A DNA stretch of 64,000 nucleotides from Mesorhizobium sp. B2-3-12. GTDB lineage: Bacteria > Pseudomonadota > Alphaproteobacteria > Rhizobiales > Rhizobiaceae. Positions within the stretch are counted from its first letter, which is position 1. Every line of letters begins with the position of its first letter. A program made the translations under genes and the position numbers. The stretch covers positions 248,001-312,000 of the forward strand of contig NZ_VFVR01000006.1 of NCBI RefSeq assembly GCF_006442205.1. The letters run 5' to 3'. This document shows, piece after piece, positions 61,169-64,000 of the stretch. The notes under the pieces were generated by a model. The model did no database searches. It was not told the origin of the DNA and saw only the letters and a list, made by a program, of their open reading frames with translations.

Positions 61169-62146
61169 CTATTTCGTCGTCGCCTTGAATTTCGCCATCA
61201 GGTAGGGACCGGAGCGCACGGGGCCATATTTCGGCGCTTCGCCATCGGCAAGGCATGCATCCAAAACCTTGATCTCGGCATCCCAGTTCGGCTGGTGGAA
61301 GAAAGCCATGGACTGGCGCCGATCCCGCCCGCCCGCTTCTGGATTGACGACACGGTGCACGGTGGACACCCAGCGGTCATTGGTCCAGCGCGCCATCAGG
61401 TCGCCGATATTGATGACAAAGGCGCCTGGGATCGGCGGCACCTCGGTCCATTCTCCGTCCGGGGTGATGATTTGCAGTCCCCGCGACCCGGCCTGCGGCA
61501 GCAGGATGGTCAGGCTGCCATAGTCGGTGTGAGCGCCGGCGCGGATTTGGCCGGGCTTTGGCGCGGCATGCTGCTCGGGATAGTTCAGTGCCCTCAACGC
61601 ACTGATCGGCGCATCGAGATAGCTGTCGAAATAGGTCTCGGGCAGGCCAAGCGCGGTGGCGAAGACGCGCATGATGCGCAGCGCCAGATCCTCCAGGGCG
61701 GCATAATAGGCTTTCCAGGCGTCGACGAACCCGTCCGGCGCTTCAGGCCAGATCGTCTCGGCATAGCAGAAGGCGAGCGCCTCGGGATCGGACATGCCCG
61801 GTGGTACGCCGAGCGGGCCGCCATTGAAGCTTTCCTTGAGGTCCGGCGGCGTGTCGACATTGCGGGATTTGGCCAGCGCTTCGAGTTCTGGGCCGAGATA
61901 GCCGTAAGGATAGCCCTTGTAGGGCGCCTTGGACCGCTGCTTCTGTTCCGGCGGCAGGTCGAAGAAGGCGCGTGCCTTGGTCCAGGCGGCATCGATCACC
62001 GCTTGCGAAATGCCATGGTTCTTGATCGCCAGGAAGCCGGTGCCGCGGCAGATGCGGTCGACCTCGGTGCCCAGCGCCGCCTTCTCCGTGGCGCTCGCTT
62101 TCTCGAATTGGCCGAGATCGAAGACCGGAAATGTCGCGTTCTGCAT
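61169..62146 (-). CDS. 2-oxoglutarate/Fe(II) oxygenase (isopenicillin-N-synthase family)
   Basis: This 325-residue enzyme has an N-terminal DIOX_N domain (FPVFDLGQFEKASATEK) and a C-terminal double-stranded beta-helix. Iron ligands are His and Asp in AHTDYGSLTIL and His in STVHRVVNP; RDRRQSMAFF carries the Arg-x-Ser for 2-oxoglutarate. The substrate is unknown; in rhizobia such enzymes act in secondary or xenobiotic metabolism. The stop of the CAP gene is 19 bp away, convergent. Confidence 0.93.
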   Translation of the reverse strand: MQNATFPVFDLGQFEKASATEKAALGTEVDRICRGTGFLAIKNHGISQAVIDAAWTKARAFFDLPPEQKQRSKAPYKGYPYGYLGPELEALAKSRNVDTPPDLKESFNGGPLGVPPGMSDPEALAFCYAETIWPEAPDGFVDAWKAYYAALEDLALRIMRVFATALGLPETYFDSYLDAPISALRALNYPEQHAAPKPGQIRAGAHTDYGSLTILLPQAGSRGLQIITPDGEWTEVPPIPGAFVINIGDLMARWTNDRWVSTVHRVVNPEAGGRDRRQSMAFFHQPNWDAEIKVLDACLADGEAPKYGPVRSGPYLMAKFKATTK

Positions 62147-62263
62147 CGTCCTGGCACTCGTCCGTCAACTGGCGAAACGATGCCGGCTCGCCCGACAACC
62201 GGCTAGGACCACCCGATGCGGCGGTATGGTCCATATCAGCGCAGGCGATCTGCCTGCGTCGGC

Positions 62264-63796
62264 CTAATCCATATGCGCTGCAGGCGCCCCGCCGGCCGGC
62301 GCCGTTTTCGGCTTGCGCAGCAGGAAGACAAACGGGATGGCGGCCAGCGTCATCATCATCAGTATTTTGAAGTCGTTGACGTAGGAGATCATCATCGCCT
62401 GGACATTGACCATGCGGTCGACCTGCGACAGTGCCGTCGGATCGCCGCCAGCTGCCGCTGGCGAGACCGCCCACAGATTGGGATTGAACGGGTTGATGAA
62501 GGTGGAAAGCTCGGCGTGGTTGATCTGCGTGTTGCGCACCAGAAGCACCGTCACGACAGATACGCCGATCGACGAGCCAAGGTTACGCACCAGGCTGAAC
62601 AACGAGGTCGCATCGGTGCGGTAGCGGGCGTCGAGCGTGGCGAAGGCAACAGTCGACAGCGGCACGAACACCATGCCCATGCCCAGCCCCTGGATCACGC
62701 CGGAGCTGAGGATCAGCCAGTTGTCCATCTGCGGCGAAAAGCTGGCCATGGTGTAGAGCGACTGCGCGGTCAGGAGAAAGCCGAAGACGACGAGAATTCT
62801 GGCGTCGATCCTGCTCATGAGCCGCCCGACGACGAGCATCGAAATCATCGTGCCGACGCCGCGCGGCCCGATGACGATGCCGATGGTGACGGTGGGGTAG
62901 CCGAAGATGGTCGACAGCATCGGCGGCAGCAGCGACATGGAAGCCAGGATCAGCACGCCCATGACGAAAATGAACGCCAGCCCGGTGACGAAGTTGCGGT
63001 CGAGGAAAATCTTCGGATCGATGAAAGGATGCTCCGATGTCACCGTGTGAATGATGAACACCCAGAAGCCGGTGATCGAAAGGCCAAGTTCTATCCAGAT
63101 CTCGACCGAGGAAAACCAGTCGACCTCGCCGCCGCGATCGAGCATCAGCTGCAGGGCGCCGACGCCGAGCGATATCATGGCAAAGCCGAAGAAATCGAAG
63201 CTGCGCACCCGCCGGGCAACGGCCGGCAGATAGGCGACCATGCCAAGCAAGGCGACGATGCCGACCGGCAGGTTGATGAAGAACACCCAGCGCCAGTTGA
63301 AATTCTCGGTCAGCCAGCCGCCGAGTGTGGGGCCGAGGATCGGTCCCAGCATGATGCCGGCGCCCCATATGGCCATGGCCTGGCCATGGCGTTCCTTCGG
63401 ATTGATGTCGAGCAGGAAGGTCTGCGACAGCGGCACGATCGCGGCGCCGAACACGCCTTGCATCAGCCGGAAAAACACGATGCTTTCCAGGCTCCACGCC
63501 AGGCCACACAACATCGAGAAGATGGTGAAGCCGACCACCGCCATCAGGAACAGTTCCTTGCGGCCGAAACGGTCGGCGAGCCAGCCGGTGACAGGCGTCA
63601 TGATGGCCGCGGCGACGATGTAGGAGGTCAGCACCCAGTTGATGTTGTCGGGCGAGGCGCCGAGATCGCCAGTCATGGTTGGCAACGCGACGTTGGCGAT
63701 GGTGGTGTCGAGCGCCTGCATCACCGTCGCCAGCATGAGCGCGACCGTGATCAGGCCACGATGCGGCACTTCTTTGAAGGGTTCGGACGTGCTCAT
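62264..63796 (-). CDS. DHA2-family multidrug efflux transporter (EmrB/QacA type)
   Basis: This 510-residue MFS protein has 14 predicted helices. Family motifs include LDTTIANVALPTM (helix 1), LADRFGRKELF (loop 2-3) and ITGFWVFIIH; the C-terminus is polar. EmrB proteins normally need a membrane-fusion partner (EmrA), and none is in the window, although only 204 bp of upstream sequence is visible. GGAAG precedes the ATG. A highly structured sequence lies about 40 bp upstream and would be in its mRNA leader if the promoter is beyond it. Confidence 0.93.
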   Translation of the reverse strand: MSTSEPFKEVPHRGLITVALMLATVMQALDTTIANVALPTMTGDLGASPDNINWVLTSYIVAAAIMTPVTGWLADRFGRKELFLMAVVGFTIFSMLCGLAWSLESIVFFRLMQGVFGAAIVPLSQTFLLDINPKERHGQAMAIWGAGIMLGPILGPTLGGWLTENFNWRWVFFINLPVGIVALLGMVAYLPAVARRVRSFDFFGFAMISLGVGALQLMLDRGGEVDWFSSVEIWIELGLSITGFWVFIIHTVTSEHPFIDPKIFLDRNFVTGLAFIFVMGVLILASMSLLPPMLSTIFGYPTVTIGIVIGPRGVGTMISMLVVGRLMSRIDARILVVFGFLLTAQSLYTMASFSPQMDNWLILSSGVIQGLGMGMVFVPLSTVAFATLDARYRTDATSLFSLVRNLGSSIGVSVVTVLLVRNTQINHAELSTFINPFNPNLWAVSPAAAGGDPTALSQVDRMVNVQAMMISYVNDFKILMMMTLAAIPFVFLLRKPKTAPAGGAPAAHMD

Positions 63797-63836
63797 GGCG
63801 TAGAACTTCCAGAAAACAACAGAAACGTGTAGAACG

Positions 63837-63956
63837 GGTTTCCGGGCGGCTATGCCTTCCGTCGAGAGACCTTCGTCGCGGTGGGACGCGATTATCGATG
63901 TGGGGGTTACATCGACTGAAAGTCTCTGATGAGCGGATGCCTGCCGCCCGGAAACC
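63837..63956. promoter_or_regulatory. Highly structured element, possible RNA leader or small RNA
   Basis: A perfect 14-bp inverted repeat, GGTTTCCGGGCGGC (63837-63850) and GCCGCCCGGAAACC (63943-63956), encloses three more perfect stems. AGAGAC/GTCTCT is at 63865-63870 and 63922-63927, TCGCG/CGCGA at 63876-63880 and 63887-63891, and TCGATGT/ACATCGA at 63895-63901 and 63909-63915 with a 7-nt loop. All four are nested without conflict and form a branched fold. It lies upstream of the EmrB-type gene. I recognise no known family; no intrinsic terminator or reading frame explains it. Confidence 0.6.
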
Positions 63957-64000
63957 TGAGGACCGACGGGTCCGTGCCGAAGATTTCAGATTTTGGACAG
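63957..64000. other. Right edge of window
   Basis: The last 44 bp show no gene or recognisable signal. Confidence 0.4.

Noticed and set aside
62216..63832. Long plus-strand frame over the EmrB-type gene
   Set aside because: Shadow of a 14-helix transporter; composition is His/Asp/Arg-rich and lacks structure.
63837..63956. Hammerhead ribozyme: CTGATGAG (63926-63933) and GGAAACC (63950-63956) occur on the plus strand
   Set aside because: The order and spacing of the core do not fit. The putative stem II is not directly followed by GAAA, and the bases before CTGATGA pair out of register with those after any cleavage triplet. GAAACC is part of the 14-bp outer stem.
1..64000. tRNA, rRNA, IS elements, integrase and attachment sites
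   Set aside because: I looked for these on both strands and saw none that could be supported. Small RNA genes without strong structure could still be missed by eye.

Overview
The window looks like chromosome of a high-GC alphaproteobacterium of the order Rhizobiales, most likely Mesorhizobium or a close relative. The grounds are: protein sequence style; the lipid A/LPS run pmbA-cysQ-DUF4170-acyltransferase-waaA-lpxK; a two-gene M16 peptidase operon near ileS; an endonuclease-type MutL; and several short palindromic intergenic repeats resembling the RIME family of rhizobia. About 60 protein genes cover nearly all the DNA. I see no rRNA, tRNA, insertion sequence, integrase, prophage or CRISPR array. 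Genus is inferred from gene style and repeats, not from a marker gene. Layout: 1-2370 is the 3' part of a zinc/manganese ABC transporter operon (ATPase with His-rich tail, permease, binding protein) closed by a likely terminator. 2519-9175 is tyrosine/homogentisate breakdown: an Lrp-type regulator diverges from hppD, and a MarR-type regulator diverges from an overlapping operon hmgA / metallo-beta-lactamase-fold hydrolase / fumarylacetoacetate hydrolase. An orphan Phd-type antitoxin and a DinB protein lie between the two. 9227-11494 is the threonine-to-glycine pair kbl-tdh. 11802-15651 holds a membrane GGDEF-EAL protein, a polysaccharide deacetylase and a MarR/membrane-protein pair around a palindromic operator. 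15775-25879 is the main accessory-looking stretch: two trimethylamine-dehydrogenase-like flavoproteins, an orphan Tat-exported peptide/opine-type binding protein, an MttB-family methyltransferase and a LysR regulator, which together suggest catabolism of a methylated amine or betaine. queF and two tandem secreted paralogues are embedded in it. 25948-37299 carries mutL, a DMT transporter with LysR regulator and the LPS operon. 37474-41424 has a VOC protein, divergent epmA and efp, a RibD-C/DHFR-like protein and a patatin. 41421-51508 has the M16 pair, rsmD, a repeat-rich rluB, tadA, a lipoprotein and ileS, with RIME-like elements around them. 51808-64000 has an OmpV-type outer-membrane protein, HdeD, ribF with a HAD hydrolase, two TadG-like proteins, a LysE exporter, a CAP lipoprotein, a 2-oxoglutarate oxygenase and an EmrB-type efflux protein. 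The most unusual feature that no gene explains is 63837-63956. A perfect 14-bp inverted repeat there encloses three further perfect stems just upstream of the EmrB-type gene, which looks like a structured RNA or leader. The second point of interest is the methylated-amine operon, which lacks both transporter partners and a corrinoid protein and has a paralogous flavoprotein nearby that has lost one iron-sulfur cysteine.
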